Positions 23,601 to 37,500 of a stretch of DNA of 64,000 bases are shown here, piece by piece; position 1 is the stretch's first letter, and the number at the start of each line of letters is the position of its first letter. A program made the translations under genes and the position numbers. Origin of the DNA: Cranoglanis bouderius (Eukaryota > Chordata > Actinopteri > Siluriformes > Cranoglanididae); assembly GCA_023630585.1 (NCBI GenBank), contig CM042566.1:2098254-2162253 (forward strand), given 5' to 3'. The notes under the pieces are model-generated. The model was not told where the DNA came from. It worked only from the letters and a program-made list of their open reading frames with translations, and did not search any database.

Positions 23601-26340
23601 CAAGACCATCATACTATCAGATGTGAATAGCAACCCATGATCGAGGAGGAAATCCAGAGACAGAGGTTGTGATGTTTCGATCACATATGCAGGATGAATG
23701 CCATTCAGCTACCATACGGACTTCACCTAGGGCAGTACAGCAATCAGCATAAAAGGAGACATGGTTCAGGAAAGTTAAAAACAACCTGGGGGATTGGAGA
23801 ATCAACATCAAGCAGCCAGGAATTTTGGCCTTGATTGCCAAGCATATTGTCCAAAATCCTGCACCCACAGCAAGGTACTGGCTCAGACGTCACCTTGTGA
23901 AGACTTTAGCTAGAGACCCAAAGAAAACAAAAAGACAGAATGTAGTTATCACACAAATGTAGTGTGTAGTATTCACATTAGGACATATCTGCTGTGTGCT
24001 TTCTCTCTGATCTCAGATGGTTGGCATGAGGCGAGTGGTAGGCCCAAAAAACCCGGCTGAACTCACCTACTATGTGCAGTTGAATGGAACGCCACTCCCT
24101 GGTACAACTGCAGCTAAAATCCTGAACACTGTGGACTCTCAGACCATGGCTCTGACACTGGGATATTTTGTCCAGCTCCAAGCTGAAGGTTTGTTAATAT
24201 TTCTGCTCTTATTTAAAGTCAGTGCTGCACTCCTACCTGCCTTATTGATAGACAACTTCCAGTTCAGGGATTCAACTTGAAAATGAGTGTTTCTACACTA
24301 ATCCACTAATCCATTTTCATGTCTAACTACGCAGGGATTTGATTGAGCCCCCCACACACATGCTTGTGTTCTGAGGTGCTATAAACCACTTCAGTTCTCC
24401 ACCAGAGGGAGAGAAGGAGGGAGCACAGAACCTCAGTGAGAAATCAGGGGAGATAAATCTCTTATAACCATGAAGAATTCTTGCAAGATATAGGGTGTGG
24501 GATTAGTTCAGAAACATATCACATCTACTGCCTCAGGCATGCATAAATGCAAGCATTAGCATAGGCACATCAATCAGCACATACTGGAATCCGAAATGAG
24601 TGTAATCACATCTCAATATTTCTTTAAAAGTCGTGCACTGCACATGTACATTTGCACATTTGAGGTTTTTTGTCAGGACTGGGATTCTGTGGGATGCCTT
24701 TATTCTCATTCTAGCAGTAAGACATGACGACTGTAGAACAAACAGAGATAGCACAGCATAATTGTAAGCTTGCTTAAGAATGATCAGTTTCTTTATCATT
24801 AATGCATTCATAAAGAAGAGACAAGATGTCATGCCATGCTTCAAATGCCACAAATTTGTGGTTTAATCTAGTTCACCTTGGTGAACTTGATTAATGTGGG
24901 GTAAAGTTAACTGCTACTCGAAGGATAACACTGAGAGCATAGTATCTGCAGGGATGAGTGGAAGTGGGTGGGAACGGTCAGAGTGTCTACATTCATGGTC
25001 AGAGGACCTATGGACATTGGTGGGGACTAGTCAGAGTTCATCTGGAAGTGGGAGAGTCCTGTTTTTTCAGGATCTGGGTGTGAGCAGGAAGTATCTAAGG
25101 AATGGTGAGAAGGAGTATCTGCAATAGTGGAGTGTACAGAGAATTTGTGGACTGGGAATGAGTTTATGCAAGACCAGAGACCAGGTGTGAGTGTTCATAG
25201 CATGTGTGGAAGGTAGTGGGTGTGGTAGAGTTTCTGCAGGAGCAGATGGGAGGGGTCTGAATATCCATGGGATGAGGCAAGATTAGTCAAAGTATTCCAG
25301 GTAAGGTGTGATCAGTGTATATTCAAGAGTAACCAGGTGGTCAGAGTGTATGTAGTAGCATGTGGGTGTGTTTAGAGTGCCTGTAGTAGCAGGTAGGTGT
25401 GTTCAGAGTGTCTGTAGTAGCAGGTGGGTGTGTTCAGAGTGTCTGTAGTGGCAGGTGGGTGTGTTCAGAGTGTCTCTAGTAGCAGGTGGGTGTGTTCAGA
25501 GTGTCTCTAGTAGCAGGTGGCTGTTGTCAAAGTGTCAGTCGGAGCCAGTGAGCATAGTCAGAGTATGTACAGAAGGGGGTGGGTGCTTTCAGAGTGTCTG
25601 TAGAAGGAAATGGGCATGGTCTAAGCATATACAAATGAAATCAGAATTTGTGTAGAAGATTGTGTTGATTTGTGTTGGTCAGAGCATATATGAAAAGGGA
25701 TAGGTGTGATCAGGGTTCCTGTAGGAACAAGTGGGTGTGGTCAGAGTGTCTCTGGGAGCAGATGGGTGTGGTCATAGTATGTTTCGAAGGGGTAGGTGTG
25801 GTCAGAGTGTGTTTGAGAGCAGGTGGGTACAGTCAGAGTGTCTCAGGGACGAAGTCGGCATGGTGAAATAATGTGCAAAAATTCTGGGTGTCATCAGAGT
25901 GTCTATGGGGAAAAGCGGGTGTGGTCAGAGTGTCTGTGGTAGCAGGTGGGTGTGGTAAAATATGTTCTGAAGGGGTGGGCGTGGTTAGAGTGATTTCACA
26001 AATCACTTCCAATGCACATAAGTCTTTGAAAGTGAAGTAGCTGAGCTCATGCTAGTGGATGTCAGAGAGATTGTATGTATGCTGTATGTTCTTTCGTGCC
26101 CTCTCGTCAAGCAGCTGTGGTGAAGGGCCCTTCCAACAATCTCTGGATCATCGCCTCTGTTTTGGCTCCTATCGGCATTGTCACCATCATCATCATCATC
26201 ATCACCGCTGTTCTTTGTCACAAAAACAAGAGCGACTTTAAAACCGACGGAATTGGCAACCTGAATCCACGGGTTAAGGTAAAGAGACATATGGGTGGAG
26301 GTATTTTCTCCCTTCCTTCTGCTTCTCGTATTATTATGGA

Positions 26341-26378
<38 letters not shown>

Positions 26379-26690
26379 ATGCACTACAATAGTATTATTT
26401 AAAAAAAAATAAATAAAAAGAGCTTTTAACCATGCATGCTTATAGCAACCTGAGTACTACAAAGAGAGAGAGAGACATGTAGATAACGCCTTTTTGTGCT
26501 GTTCTCTCTCATGCAGACGACTTACCGGAGAGACATGAGTTATTATCACCAGGTACGTACACAACTTTCATATTCTTTCATGTTCATATTCTGGTATTAA
26601 GGTGCATTTACAAGGTACAATTTATAAGGTTTATGACTTTTGATACATTCAGGGACAGTTTACAAGGTGATGCTGATGCTCTCCGAAAGC

Positions 26691-26743
<53 letters not shown>

Positions 26744-28744
26744 CCCAAATAAGTGGAGTATGTATTGGGAACAAGGTCAGAAATTCTCTGTAGGTATTTT
26801 TTTTTTTTTTGTGAAAGTAGGCCAGCTGTGGTATGCAGGCTACCAAGTTCTCTAAGATGAAAAAAAGTGTATTAATAAATCAATAAAAACAACTAAACTA
26901 CAGATTCCTGATGCTAACGTCAAGTTCATAAAAATTTTTTTGACACAACTTCCTCACAAAAACACATAACGTGATGCAGTGACACATTTAGATCCTTTTT
27001 TTTTTTTTTTGTCATCCACTTCTCTATATTTGACCCATTTTATCTTAGTGTAACCCATTTGTGCACAAATTTTTGCCCAGTGATTTTCTGCATCTAGACG
27101 CACCGCCAATGTCACATCTAAACAGATTTAACATTGATTTCCATTAAATATTTGTGCTTTTTGAAAAAAATTCAAACAACAGTCATTAGTATTATTATTT
27201 TCTTAAATTTATAGATCCTTAAAAATCTGTACAAGACTTGATTTGATCGTTTGGTCTTGGTCAAATAGTTCGAAAACTTTAAAAAATCTTGCCGTTACGA
27301 ATTCTTTATGCAGGACTTGCTCTGTCTTTATGATTATATAATGTACATACCGAGTGTCACTGTACAGGTTTAATGCGACAGCTGGAAGTAAATTAGCTGT
27401 AATGTGTTTTATTTCTGCATGACTTCCAGTTTAATTGCGGCTTAATTCAATTAAACGGGCTTGAAGTTTAATCCAGTTACAGAGAAAAGTTTTACAGAAA
27501 TGAAATTAAGAAATGAAAACGACCTTCCCGTCCAGACACGACCGAGCTTCCTGAGTTTGTCAAACAAATGTGTCAGTATAAAGTATATAAAACACAAACA
27601 GATAACCGATGTTAATCTCCAATGCTTCTTTGTGCATTTCCAAACCCTAAGGTTAATCATCCAGTGTCTAGAAAGAAAACCACAGCTGCTGAATTCTGCA
27701 TTGTGATTGGTCAGAAGGTGTTGAATCATTTTCTCTAACAGCAGCTCTGACAGTAGCGCAGGTTTATATTAAAGTGCTCGTTCTAATACGCTATTGTTTC
27801 TATAGTAACAGCTCATTCACAAGGACTTGTACAGTGGATGCTTCACATAAACAGATTAAATAATAAAAATAATATAACATAAACATAAATAATAATAAAA
27901 AGAGAGGCTGGTGAGGGAACGAATGTTTATAGCTGCTGTAGCCAAAGTGAGAACATTAAATGTAACTATAAATGGATAAACAACATTTTTATAATGTTAT
28001 TTATTTTTTTATAGGAGTATTTTCTCTTGCAAATTATCATCCTTATTTTATTGATTTATTTTTTAGGAATATAAACTGAAATGAGGTGTCATAATATAGT
28101 TTTTCATATTTCATCAAATTTTTCAACATTCGGAAAGAAAAAGAGCTTTCAATAAAAAAACAAAACAAACAACAAACAAAACCCCACATAAGCCATTATT
28201 TATTAAGCACAATCAGGAATAAAGGTCTTAAGAGGGGGATACATGAGCATGAGATGATGGAAACAAACACGGAGGACAAAATTTGGTGAAAAAAATTTGT
28301 CTTGTCAGTGAAACCTTTTCCAATATTCCAACGCTGCAGTGTATCTGTATACAGTCATGTCACACAAGCAGCTCAAACTCTCCGCAAAGACAAGCAACCT
28401 CCTCATCACCAGAGTTACACCAATCTTTATTTCATCTGCATTACTGATCATAAGAGATCGAACCTAGACAGCAAGCTAGGCGAGTTAGTTAGCCGATACT
28501 AGCTAGGACTGGTATTAGCGTTGTTGTATGTTACAGTGTGCATGTTGTGTGAGAGATGTTTTTTTTTTTTCTTCTTCATAAAACAGAAAGCTCAGTTGGC
28601 TCAGTGTTTAATGAGAAACTCCTAATGTGTGTGTGTGTGTGTATGTGTGTGTGTGTGTGTACGCGTTGTGTTTAAGAGTTGTAAGGTTGTGATACTGTGT
28701 ATTGACATCGACAACAGCATCTAACACTCATGAACCTTATAAGC

Positions 28745-28782
<38 letters not shown>

Positions 28783-28786
28783 AGAG

Positions 28787-28847
<61 letters not shown>

Positions 28848-28984
28848 GTGAGTGAGTTAGTTAGGGACCTACATAGACCCTTTAAGGACAATCAAAGATT
28901 TAAGCGTTCTAGATTCTTGTAAAATACAAAATAATATCTTCAGTTAACGGAATGAGAGGAAATGCCAATAAAATAAACATTTAG

Positions 28985-29030
<46 letters not shown>

Positions 29031-30960
29031 TGAAACCTTACATAAATGTAGCCAAATATTATAGAATGAAAATCACCAAGCTATTATTAATATCCAGAAT
29101 TGTTCACATCACTTAAGTGACGTTTATAATAAAGTGAGTTATTATTTATTATTAAGGAACCATTTTAATGTAACTGATGAATGAAGAAAGTAAATGGTAA
29201 ATTGTGTAAATATTAGACCCGTTCCTACATGAATTGCAGCTGGATTTCTGATTATCTGCTGAAATGTGATCGTATAATATTTGTTATTTGGTCTCTGGTA
29301 CAGCCTGTTCAGGGTTTCGACTATGCGAAGCAGCATTTGGGTCAGCTGGGCGCCGATGAGGACAGCGCACCCCTTCCTCAGGCTCCGCTGCCGATCCGGG
29401 ACGCCTCTCTGTCCATGGAGAAGGTCATCCGGCCGGACGGCACCAACTCCAAAAAGACCCTCAGTGGTGAAATCCGGAAAAGGTTTGGACATTTTGAACA
29501 TATTTTATTATAGAATATAACTGCTTTGTGAGTTAATATGGCACTGGTGTACTGCTGGTTTAGTTGGGTGTAACTTTACATACGGTATATTTCCGACCGA
29601 ATTATTTTATCTGCATCAGATAAGTCCAGAACAATCAGTTGTGCTGACACTGAAGACTTCTTCCATTACTGCTCAATAAACATCTCCTTACAGAAACCTT
29701 CACCGTATCAGTGATTACACACATTTTTTCATGTGGAACGTACGCCGTACCAGTCCCTATGGATGAACTGTTGCTATAGAAACCATAACATATTAGAACG
29801 AGTGCATTAATATAAACCTGTGATTTGCAGCTGCGGCACTTCAATGATATGTTTTGTTTTATGGACGTTCCACAACCTTAAATGTAACTGTAAATGGATG
29901 TATAAAGACATCTCAGTCTTTTTGTGGTGTAAGAGGAATAAAACACGGTATGTGAGAGCTAGACTGGAGTTTAAGATTGAATCGGCATTCTAAATGAGCT
30001 GTAAATCTGCAGACTCAGAAAAACAAACAGTAATGACAACAGAATTACTCTGACATTTCCTGCTCAAAATTTTACTCACTCACTCACTCACTCACTCAAT
30101 TAATCAATCAACTAACTTGTTTCATGGACATTCCATAACATGGCATGTAACTATAAATGGATAAACAGTACAACACATTGTCCTTTAATCCACAGAAAAT
30201 TGTAATTGTCGGCAAATCGCCGTTGTATAAGATGAATAAAACACATCAGGGTGTGCTGTTATAGGAAAATAATCAATTTCTCAAGTTTTATTTCTTCATT
30301 TATGTTCAGTTTAAGACGTAGGACACTCCTATTCCCTGGGGCAGAAAAAAAAAGTTAAAATTTAATTTTAACACTAAGAGAAAGAAGTATTATTCATAAG
30401 AGAATGTTTCATTAATTATCGCTTTTGTGTCCATTTAAATGTTCCCTTTTAACCTGAGCACTGATTTACTAAACTTACTAACTAAGTCATAAAATATTTC
30501 TGACGCTGACGTGTTCCTTGTTCATTCCTTTAATGTTTATTTCAACGCATCGTTTGGAAAAATGATCCAGTGAAGTGAGGCTGTGAAGATGAAGATGCAC
30601 AAGAAAAAACAAACAACAACTTGTCATTTAATTATTCCAAAGCTGTTATAATCCTGATGTCTATCTGTGTGTGTTTAGTGAGAAAGCCCATGCACTGTAA
30701 TGTACAGCAGCTCAGGTACAACTGAGAGAAAGAGAGAGAGAGAGAGAGAAAACAGAGTGACTTAAACATCCCCACACATGAACCTCCGCCGTCTTGTTGC
30801 TATGGTTTCTCGCAGCAGGTTGCCGAGCGAGGACGGTTCTGCGGTCAGCGTCGAATCGGCGAGGCCGGTCTCAGTGCGAGGCTCCACAGTGAAGAAAATC
30901 ACGACACAGCAAAATCTCATGAAGGAGGAAAGTAAGAAGAGGACCGGTGAGAGAGAGAGC

Positions 30961-31013
<53 letters not shown>

Positions 31014-32211
31014 ATACACACGCACGCACACAAACATCAACCTACTGTGTTTCCAACCACTTCTGCTCCCTGTCTTTTAATTTCCAAATGGTTTATTTTT
31101 ATAATTCAACTCTCTATAAGGTCCATAAAGGCCAGAGTTAGTAACAAAATAAAAATATTATATAACAAATTTCAGTCCACACCATCGTTTTTTTAAATGG
31201 TGCATGATCTAACTTCAAAATATAATGTAACTCCATATAATGTACATTACTAGTCAATATTTTCGACACACTACATTAAATATATATTTTCATTGTCCTT
31301 AATATATCACGATAAGGGCTTATGGTCGATGTGCCATTTGATTAGTTTTCCGTTAATTAATATTGCTGGATAGCATCTATACTATATGATTGTTTGACAT
31401 GAGCTAAATCACAGAGATGTACTGTATATATGTATATAAAGTATACAGTATATCCCTGTATAGTACCTGTATATTATTTCTGCGTTTTAAGTTCTAAGAA
31501 AAGCCTCCTGGCTGAAACTCAGTCCGCGGGGTTTCACATTTTTCTTGGTCTCTGCATAATCAGTGTCTTCATTATGTATAGTAATATAATATTTATAGAA
31601 AATAGTAGAAAATGCTACTTTAAATGATGATGCTCCGTCAGCCAGGGTGTACAAACTTTTGCCTGGTAGTGTAGAGGCTTTTCAGACCTTTCTATATGCT
31701 GTACACTTTATTTTGACTGTTGTTTAAAGCAAGTTTGTTTAGTTTCTCAGACATTTTATATAGCCTATAATTATTTTTATATGTTTTTGTGTTTTTGATT
31801 GTAATTTATTCTTATTTTCTCTTGTTAATGGGGTAGAATATTGTAAAAGAAAGAGAAAGAAAGAAAAAAAGAAAGAGAGACTTGTTCCATATACTATTAT
31901 TCCTTTCTCCCTGGGTGTATTAACGCTAATCCTACTTGATGTTGTTATTATTCTATTTGAATCTACTTTAAACGAAGTGCGCCGTCAGTCTATTCCCTCC
32001 TGAGTCGTACGGATTGTACATATGGATGCTCAAATCCTTCACCTGATTTAACTTCCCTTCATATTTCTATTAATTGAGACAAAGTGCAGAAACTCGTCTT
32101 TTTTTTGCTAAAACGGTGTTTAGTGATTTTCTACCTGAGGAGCGTCAGTGAGCTGGAGTAGATTAGAGATTCAAACTGCATCAGTATGCATGAGACAGCA
32201 GCACTAACAGC

Positions 32212-32251
<40 letters not shown>

Positions 32252-33859
32252 GCAAATTATGCTATGGGGGAATTTATTTATGTAGCTGGCATGGTTTGAG
32301 TCCACTTGTCTTGTTAGCCTGAACCGTCACTGGAAATCAATACGAAGTTCTCCTGACTGAACGAACACCTTTATCGTATGCCACTGGTTCCCAAACTAGG
32401 AGCCATGACCCCACATGGTGTCGCTTGATTTCTCAGGAGAGACACTCACAAAATCTTCTCTTTTGTTTCATTTATTTTAGAAATGAACATTAGGAATAAG
32501 GAAGCTGGACTTTGCGTGCTAACGTTTTGAAATGGTTCTTGGAGTCACATTCTGAGAAGTCACGTTTAAATGAAGAGTGTACATTTTATTTGAGTCTTTT
32601 TTTACAACCTTGACATGCAGTAGTTCAGCAATAAAAATGTCCTCCGCTAAACAAACTAGTTGCTGTGTCTCAAATCGCATACGTATGTACTATTCTGGAC
32701 TGTTATTGAGTATTAACACTAACTATCAGCCTTCTGGATTTTCTAGATTTAGTAAATAAATGTAAGGTCAGAGTTGTAGATTTGAGATGCAGCTCATGAC
32801 AACAATCACGACGATGGCGGAAAGTTTTGAGAGACGGAGCTGGTCAGTGTGTTTAACGTCACTGTGTATGATACTGATCAACTTACACATTCACAAAAGT
32901 TTGCACTACAATGATTATGAGCAGATTATGATCTCACACTCTATGTTGCTTAGCTCCGCCCCTCCACACCTTTATTTCTGACAAATTTCGTCTAAGCAAC
33001 ATAGCAACAAGCAGATGCTAACTAGACTGTGAAAAGGGCCCTATATGTGAGATGTGAATAATCAACATGCACAGACGTCTCTCCGCACACGCGAACACAC
33101 CCTCTCAGAGAAAAACAGACTCTTCCCTCGCACATAATTATCTGTCATGTAGAGTTCTCCCTCATGCTGCGTTAATATTGCAGGGAGTGTGTACAGCACA
33201 TCGTCACAGCCATATGCTGCCTCGTGTTTCTCTGCTGACACAGACTGAGTTTGACCTTACAGTTTGAAGGTACAAAGGGAGAAAAACGTCTACTAATAAA
33301 TCTTAAAAAAGACAGTTTAATTCTTTCTAAAAAAAAAATGTTTTTCTTGTGTCATGTGGGATTGATACAGGAAGCTAATGTTAAGAAAAAGTTATTAATG
33401 CTTTAATATTAAATATTGGATGAAAGCAAAAAGCCCTGAATTGGTATTAGCGCAATACCATTCTTACACACAGGGGGCACTACTGAGCATGAGATGCAGA
33501 GAGTCGGTTTTAACGGCAACAGATGTTACTGATTGATCGTTTTTTGCCAATTAATCAGCACCTATAAATGATAGCTGGAACTTTCGACTTTTGGAAAAAA
33601 ATCCACACCAATGTCCCGGTTGCGTCCATCGCGGGAGCGGCTGAGAAGGGTCCGCTGTCATTATACAGTACGAGAGCGGCCTCCAGAGGCGAAAATAAAA
33701 CTATCTCTGACAAATTTTGTTGTGTTATTTGAAGTATTTTTTATTAATTTATTTTTTAAATTAATTTTGGATGTCTCTATTTTTACTTGTTATTTGGAGT
33801 GTTACTTTTTGGTTCAGTTTGGATGTATTTCTTTTATTTACTTTAATATTTATTAATAG

Positions 33860-33941
<82 letters not shown>

Positions 33942-34500
33942 GTTATTTCATTTAAAAAAGTACTGTACATTTTCATGGTACAGTCAGTACTGTTTATTTT
34001 TGTAATAAAGTTCAGCAGTATTTTACTTTGAGTGTTATGTTTCACTCAGTATCAATTTTAAAAACTATCGGTTGATTAATCGGTTATCGGCAGGTACCTT
34101 AGTTATCTATATCGGTAAAATCCACTATCACTCGACCTCTACATGAGTCCTTGTATTTCATATGCATTTAGAGAGTGCTGTCTATTAGATATACTGTTTA
34201 AACACCATAACATCTGAAAATATAAAACTCAGCATGTGGAGTTCATTGCTAGCAGCACACGACAACAACCAACATAAACGGAGCTAAATAAAACGTTCTA
34301 CGACGTCCCTAATTGATTAATACTAATTATTGGTATTGGTGTCTATGAGTACAAAACGATGAGTACAAAATGCAGTCGTACTCATATTTGCTCTGAAAAA
34401 AATGGTATCGATGCATTCCTAGTTTAGCCAATTAATGATCTGCACCGTTTGTAGCTCAGAGCACAGAGCACAGCCACTGAACTGAAGGTGCGAGTTCATG

Positions 34501-34537
<37 letters not shown>

Positions 34538-37500
34538 TTTTTGGCAGATCCATATGACACCTCGTCAGGATCTCTGCAGCTCATCTCTGTAAAACCGATA
34601 GCAGCACCGCCGGCTTACTCACAACCAGCTTCTTCTGACCGCAGTCAAGATTCAGCCGTCCTGAACGGCGAGGTACGCTGCAAAACACCGTTTATGAAAT
34701 TATTGGCACCCCTGCAATTATTTTTATGGTGCTGCTCTCTGTCCTCTGGAGAGAATAGCAATGCAGAGTTGGTTCCTGTGAAATCTAACAAGATTGGAGA
34801 TTGGAGCTCCTGTATATTCACAGGTTTGACCACAGGTTTAAATCAGGTTTAAAATGTATTCCATCCTTTAGCCATTTATGTTGCGTTTAAGATCATTATC
34901 TTCTTGAAAGATCCATCTATGGCCAAGTCGTAACCTCGTGGCAGATGCAACCAGGTTTTTTGGCTGGTACTTAGCAGATGTCATGATGCCATCGCTCTTC
35001 ACCAGCCCCAACGTACCGCCAAAACATTCACACAAACATATCGCACAAATTTCCCCTCTCACTGCTGCTTGTTATGAGTTTTTCAAAATGAGCTTTTGTT
35101 ATTGTTTAGGTTTTGCTTTCATCAGCCCTGTTAGCTCATTTATCATTGTTACCTTTGTCTTGTTCTTAGTTAATAACAGTGCATATATACTGTATTTCCA
35201 GTTTGCGTTCAAAATTATTACGCATTCATGTCTCTTATTTCTCGACCACCTAAATTCGCTAATATACTTTTCATGCTGTGCCGTTAATCTACCTTGTTAT
35301 TTTTACGTTCTTTCATTAAATCATTTTGATTACTTCAGTGTTCTGAGTCCAGGCAATTCCCGAGTGATTTTAAAAGCTTAATCGTCTTTAGAATTTTAGC
35401 TCTATTACAAAAATCCAGCATAGAACAGCGTGACCAGAAAGACACCAGGTCAGCTTTACCTGAACGTTTTTGCTAGTTAAGCAGACCAACTGAACTAGTA
35501 CTAACCATCGCAAACCTTCTTGGACAAGTATCAAATTACTGGTTTAAACGTCTTTCCACCAAGGAAGTGAGAAAAAAACGAACTGCTTTGCTACATATCT
35601 TTCAAACTGAACTCCACCACAGTGCTGTTTAATTCTAGATTCTGATTGGTCAGAATGTTTTGATGGATTTTTTAAAATAAATTGTACACATAATAATAGT
35701 TTTATGTGCCGGATCCCACGTAGTGAAATAACGCACCAAATGCATACCTATTCTGGCCTCGTTCACTTAAATTAGCATTAAAAAAAAAAAAAAAATCCAT
35801 GACGCATTTCCCTCGAGTGTGTATAATTAGTTGACCGATGGGAAATCAAGGCTCGAGTGCTCCTCTTTCTTATTTCTTTTATTTTGCGCTTTCAGATAAA
35901 CCACGTCCTCCTCTGTCTCTCCTCAGGTGAATCTGGCTCTGAAGCAGAAGTCAGACATCGAGCATTACAGGAACAAGCTCAGGCTGAAAGCCAAGAGGAA
36001 AGGTTACTACGACTTCCCGTCAGCCGAGGGCAACACCAGCTCCAAGGCTACGAGACACGGAAGCGAAAAAGCTGAACACATCCCGGCTACCCGACCACCC
36101 AGCAGAACGCCAGAGTACGACGACGACCGGAGCTCCACATACGTCAAATCTCGCAGGAGGTTAGTGTGTGAAGACGGCATCATTATGTTGTGTATTTTAG
36201 GAAGTAATGGTACTAGGATTGTCTATTGGTATATTAAAAAAAAAAGTATATAATTCAATTCTTACTGTTGCTTCAATAGTCTTACCCTGTTGATGCTGTA
36301 GATTTGTACCAAAGAGCTGCTGCTGTAATTATACACACGGCCCTGTGCTCATCCCAGGACTCTTATTCACAATCTGCTCATAATGAACATCCTGTAAACA
36401 CACCTAGTACTGCCTGTCTTTACTCTTCTACACCTGTATACTGTAATGATTTATAATCCCACCATCCGGTGCCATTTTGAGTCTGATTCTTCTAAAATTT
36501 TCTTCCTCTCATCACTGTCACCCCTTGCTTGTTCATCAGGGGTCTAAGCTGGTTTTGACACTTGCCTTTTTTTATTCACTACTTTTGGAGGGGTGAATGC
36601 TGTTTTCTATCCTGGAGAACCTATCCCCGGTTACCGCCAATGTGACCGACTGCGTACCGACAATGTGATCGGTCCAATTTGTCTCACTGCTCCCTGTTTC
36701 TACTTTCGTGATGTCTAGGAAGGTGTTATTGTGGATACTGATATATAAAACCAGACTTTCACGGGACTGGAGTGCTGTAATTAGCTCACATTTCTGGGGC
36801 GAGTGCTTGCACTGTGAGCATCATGAAGAACGCACTTCTCATGAAAGCCTGTCTGGTTAAAAATCTTCTTTTATATTAGGTCAGCTCCATGTTTGCAGGT
36901 ATTAATGCACGATGGCATGCCATGCATCCAAAATTAGCAAATGGAGAAACCTAGTGCCGACCACTTGGAAAACCTGAGTGCACAAAAGTGACATATGGAA
37001 TTTGGTTCAGAAATATTTCTTCTATAACCTGCAATTTTGAGCCCAGCCCCACAAAGAAGCCCAGAATCCACTGTGGTTGCAGACTTGAGTATTTGGACCA
37101 AATGTGAAAACGTCTTAACTCTACATCCGGGGTGTCATGGTGGTACAGTTGGTAGCCTTGCTGCCTCACAGCTCCAGGGTCCCTGGTTTGATCCTGAGCT
37201 TGGGTTACTGTCTGTGTGGATTTTCCAATGGGTCCCCATGTTCATGTGCCTTTTTTGAGGGAAATTAGCATCTGCTCCCTTCACATACTTCTTTTTTTAT
37301 GTGATGAGGTGACTCTCGAGGTCCCAAAAGTCTGTAGACTTGGCCAGACTGGCGCCGATTAATCTCAGCTGTGAATTGAGGCTACGACTGAGGTAGAAAT
37401 GTGTACTGCAACCCCAGCATAATCATATGATTCAGATGTTCCTCAGATGCTACAGGTATCAAGAACTACTTTCTTCTTGTACGTTATGATCCAGACAGTC

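Larger units (their letters stand above)
26553..29303. other. Intron w10-w11
   Basis: Contains (GT)n at 26692-26740, dispersed-family copy E (27687-27990, -), a series of (GT)n and (GA)n runs at 28627-29029, and unique AT-rich sequence. No exon is supported. Confidence 0.65.
29483..30815. other. Intron w11-w12
   Basis: Holds dispersed-family copies F (29625-29870, +) and G (about 29845-30275, -, fragmented), a GA run at 30728-30749, and unique sequence. Confidence 0.6.
31031..34547. other. Intron w12-w13
   Basis: Mostly unique AT-rich sequence. A Tc1-like terminal fragment (gtgtacaaacttttgcctgg) is at about 31646-31665, (CA)n at 32215-32249, and a repeat with the gattaatcggttatcggcag block around 33520-34145 that encloses a long (AT)n run (33862-33936). 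A (GT)n run ends 13 bases before the w13 acceptor. No exon is supported. Confidence 0.6.

Noticed and set aside
34938..35381. Plus-strand ORF of 147 codons, hydrophobic
   Set aside because: It starts in a Tc1-like relic and runs through AT-rich intron; no family resemblance or codon bias was seen.
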